DNA of 6,588 nt from assembly GCA_028871265.1 (NCBI GenBank), contig JAGWNR010000038.1:1-6588 (forward strand), given 5' to 3'. The notes beneath the pieces are model-generated. The model did no database searches, had not been told where the DNA came from, and was given only the letters and a program-made list of their open reading frames with translations. The position numbers were made by a program, and so were the translations under genes. The first letter of the stretch is position 1; each line of letters starts with the position of its first letter. This DNA comes from Patescibacteria group bacterium. GTDB taxonomy: Bacteria > Patescibacteriota > Minisyncoccia > Phycocordibacterales > PALSA-1337. Shown here one piece after another: positions 5,085 through 6,588 of this stretch.

Positions 5085-5091
5085 TTGTCCA

Positions 5092-5565
5092 ATGAACAAT
5101 TTTTTCATATTCTGCGCTCAATATCTTTTTGTGTTGCCGGTTTTGATCTGGGGCATTTATTTTTTGTCACAGCCGCGAACAAACTGGAAACATATGGTCA
5201 TATTCGCCATATCGTCCGCGCTGCTCACTTATGCAATCGCGGTTATTTGCGGATGGTTCTATTACGATCCTAGGCCGTTCGTTGTCGGTAATTTTACTCC
5301 GCTCATTCCGCATGCGGCTGACAATGGCTTTCCATCCGATCATGCGCTATTGGTATCGTCCATTGCGATGATTGGTACAATGTGGAATAAAAAGTTGGGT
5401 TTAGTGCTTTGGATTTTAGCCGCTCTCGTCGCTGTCGGCAGGGTATGTGTCGGTGTGCATCACCCGATCGATGTTATCGGCAGTGCCGTCATCGCTGTTT
5501 TAGTAACTGTTCTCGTGAATAAAGTTTGTATTTATCTATTTGTGAAGAGTTCGATGGAGATGTAA
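5092..5565 (+). CDS. PAP2-family membrane phosphatase, BcrC-like (probable undecaprenyl-diphosphatase)
   Basis: The protein has 157 residues with several hydrophobic segments (about 5-25, 35-55, 84-97, 102-118 and 129-150), so it is an integral membrane protein. The three PAP2 phosphatase motifs are in order: YYDPRPF (R61-P62), FPSDH (81-84, with Asp in place of the usual Gly of PSGH, as commonly seen in BcrC-type proteins), and GRVCVGVHHPID, giving R117, the probable nucleophile H123 and D127. HAADNGFPSDH is typical of BcrC-like enzymes, which dephosphorylate undecaprenyl diphosphate outside the membrane and recycle the lipid carrier for cell-wall and surface glycan synthesis. The N-terminal end of C1 is shortened (no clear Lys of KxxxxxxRP). 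The next gene starts 9 bases after the TAA, so the two are probably co-transcribed. The ATG at 5092 is chosen over an out-of-frame ATG at 5085. Other lipid phosphate substrates cannot be excluded. Confidence 0.88.
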   Translation: MNNFFIFCAQYLFVLPVLIWGIYFLSQPRTNWKHMVIFAISSALLTYAIAVICGWFYYDPRPFVVGNFTPLIPHAADNGFPSDHALLVSSIAMIGTMWNKKLGLVLWILAALVAVGRVCVGVHHPIDVIGSAVIAVLVTVLVNKVCIYLFVKSSMEM

Positions 5566-5574
5566 GATAATTAC

Positions 5575-6588
5575 ATGCAAAATATATTTTTATCGCTACT
5601 GACGTTTATCGGCTCTCTCTTTGGTTGGCATAGCCAAGTCTTGTTATCGACCAGCACGCCAGTGTCAGTCAATACCCAGCAGGCATCATCGAGCGACGGT
5701 TTGCAAACATATGATAATTTCGGCGTATCGTTTCAATATCCGGTCGGTTGGGCAAGACCGCAAGAAAATTTTTCAAATTATAATGGTTCGGAGCAAGCAA
5801 ATATTTCTTTCTTGCCGCCGAATTACGGATTTTCCGTATTAATCGAGCCGGATACTGATATGAATGGTCAGCCGATAAATGAGACATTGGATCAAATGGT
5901 CAGTCGTTTTCAAAAAAATGATCAATATATTTATAATGTCAAAGATGTCATCGCGGACGGTGTGGCCGGCAAGGAACTGTTTTACAATAGCGCGGTTAGC
6001 GGAGAACCATATCATGTCGAAGCGATATTTCCTTTTGAAAACAAATCGTATATTCACTTTTCCGCCGATTATCAAGCAGTTTCACTGCAAACTTTTGAAC
6101 AGGTCACGGCTTCTATAAAGTGGGATAACGCAACCGCCTTCAAACTGGATCCAACCACCGGTATGGCTATTTATAAAAATAATGGCATAAAGTTTGAGTA
6201 CCCGCCCAGGTTAAATACCGATTATGCCGGGTTGACCGTTCAAACAAGTGTCGAAAAAACTGATCTGAGCCAATTGGACAGCAACGGTTGTTACCCAGGC
6301 CAAATTAGTGACAGAACCGGCTTGGCGACATTGGCCACAGTCCAGATGATTAACGGTATAAAGTTCTGTACTTCTACAGGCGGCGGTGTCGGTGCCGGTC
6401 AGTCATATACCAATTATAGTTATGAAACTTCTGTGGGCGATAGCACCTATACTATTGTTTATGCGGTGCATACTTCAAATGGCTGTGGAGCCTATCAAGG
6501 CGGTCCAAAATATGCCGGTTGTGTAGATTTTGGCAAAAATTACGATAGTTTGGTGTTGACCCCGATTCGACAAAGTATCGCCACGATT
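5575..6588 (+). CDS. Exported protein with two similar domains, function unknown (3' end outside window)
   Basis: From ATG at 5575 the frame stays open for 338 codons to the window edge. The N terminus MQNIFLSLLTFIGSLFGW is hydrophobic, followed by a Ser/Thr/Gln-rich linker (25-42), which fits a signal peptide or anchor, though the usual positive charge is missing. Two halves look related. The first begins with YDNFGVSFQYPVGW (46-59) and ends near TASIKW (178-183); the second begins with YKNNGIKFEYPPRL (200-213) and ends near LVLTPIRQSI. The opening motif of an aromatic residue, N/G, then F.YP is typical of PsbP-like or 'YP.GW' extracytoplasmic domains, but I cannot name a function. Four Cys (239, 265, 304, 316) occur only in the second half and could form disulfides. 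It begins 9 bases after the PAP2 stop, suggesting one operon. A GATAAT box at 5566-5571 lies only 3 bases before the ATG and may be chance. Base composition matches its neighbours. Confidence 0.85.
   Translation, partial: MQNIFLSLLTFIGSLFGWHSQVLLSTSTPVSVNTQQASSSDGLQTYDNFGVSFQYPVGWARPQENFSNYNGSEQANISFLPPNYGFSVLIEPDTDMNGQPINETLDQMVSRFQKNDQYIYNVKDVIADGVAGKELFYNSAVSGEPYHVEAIFPFENKSYIHFSADYQAVSLQTFEQVTASIKWDNATAFKLDPTTGMAIYKNNGIKFEYPPRLNTDYAGLTVQTSVEKTDLSQLDSNGCYPGQISDRTGLATLATVQMINGIKFCTSTGGGVGAGQSYTNYSYETSVGDSTYTIVYAVHTSNGCGAYQGGPKYAGCVDFGKNYDSLVLTPIRQSIATI

Noticed and set aside
5566..5571. GATAAT as a -10 box for the exported protein gene
   Set aside because: It ends only 3 bases before the ATG, overlaps the PAP2 stop region and has no TGn or -35. 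Co-transcription with PAP2 is simpler.
1..6588. Alternative code with TGA as sense (known in some CPR lineages)
   Set aside because: All genes read through without in-frame TGA and reach family-typical lengths, so the standard code is sufficient.

Overview
The window looks like a piece of a small-genome, moderately AT-rich bacterial chromosome. The lineage is best guessed as Patescibacteria/CPR, but only as an inference: no 16S or ribosomal protein is present. Pointers are short intergenic spaces, a tRNA without encoded CCA, several genes whose -10 box lies only 6-7 nt before the ATG with no Shine-Dalgarno (leaderless-type starts), and a DUF5672-type protein. The standard bacterial code fits: no in-frame TGA is needed, and TAA (mostly) and TAG serve as stops.

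Layout. (1) Positions 2-949, + strand: the 3' part of pyrG (CTP synthase), covering the glutaminase domain. It carries a GC-rich palindromic element of about 109 bp inserted in frame in a surface linker. (2) Positions 950-1049: a convergent intergenic region with a terminator, a perfect 20-bp palindrome and a strong bidirectional terminator. (3) Positions 1050-1727, - strand: a Nudix hydrolase gene broken by TAG inside the Nudix box, where a conserved Glu is also lost. It still has a good promoter and Shine-Dalgarno. (4) Positions 1815-2756, - strand: a membrane-anchored M23 (LytM-type) peptidase. (5) Positions 2849-2919, + strand: tRNA-Gln(CUG), divergent from the M23 gene. (6) Positions 2957-4372, + strand: a two-domain protein, DUF5672 fused to a Pol-beta-type nucleotidyltransferase. 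(7) Positions 4403-4876, + strand: a GrpB/UPF0157-family nucleotidyltransferase. (8) Positions 4902-5057, - strand: a degraded gene tail, again with an in-frame TAG, next to a long imperfect hairpin. (9) Positions 5092-5565, + strand: a PAP2/BcrC-like membrane phosphatase. (10) From 5575 to the window end, + strand: a large exported protein of two similar halves, cut by the window edge.

The genes do not form one obvious pathway. The M23 peptidase and the PAP2 phosphatase (probably undecaprenyl-diphosphate recycling) both fit cell-wall maintenance. DUF5672 proteins are glycosyltransferase-like, so the middle block may concern surface polysaccharide, which is inference. The most notable signals are the in-frame palindromic insertion in an essential gene, the two TAG-broken reading frames, the repeated leaderless-type promoter arrangement and the DUF5672-nucleotidyltransferase fusion beside a second nucleotidyltransferase.
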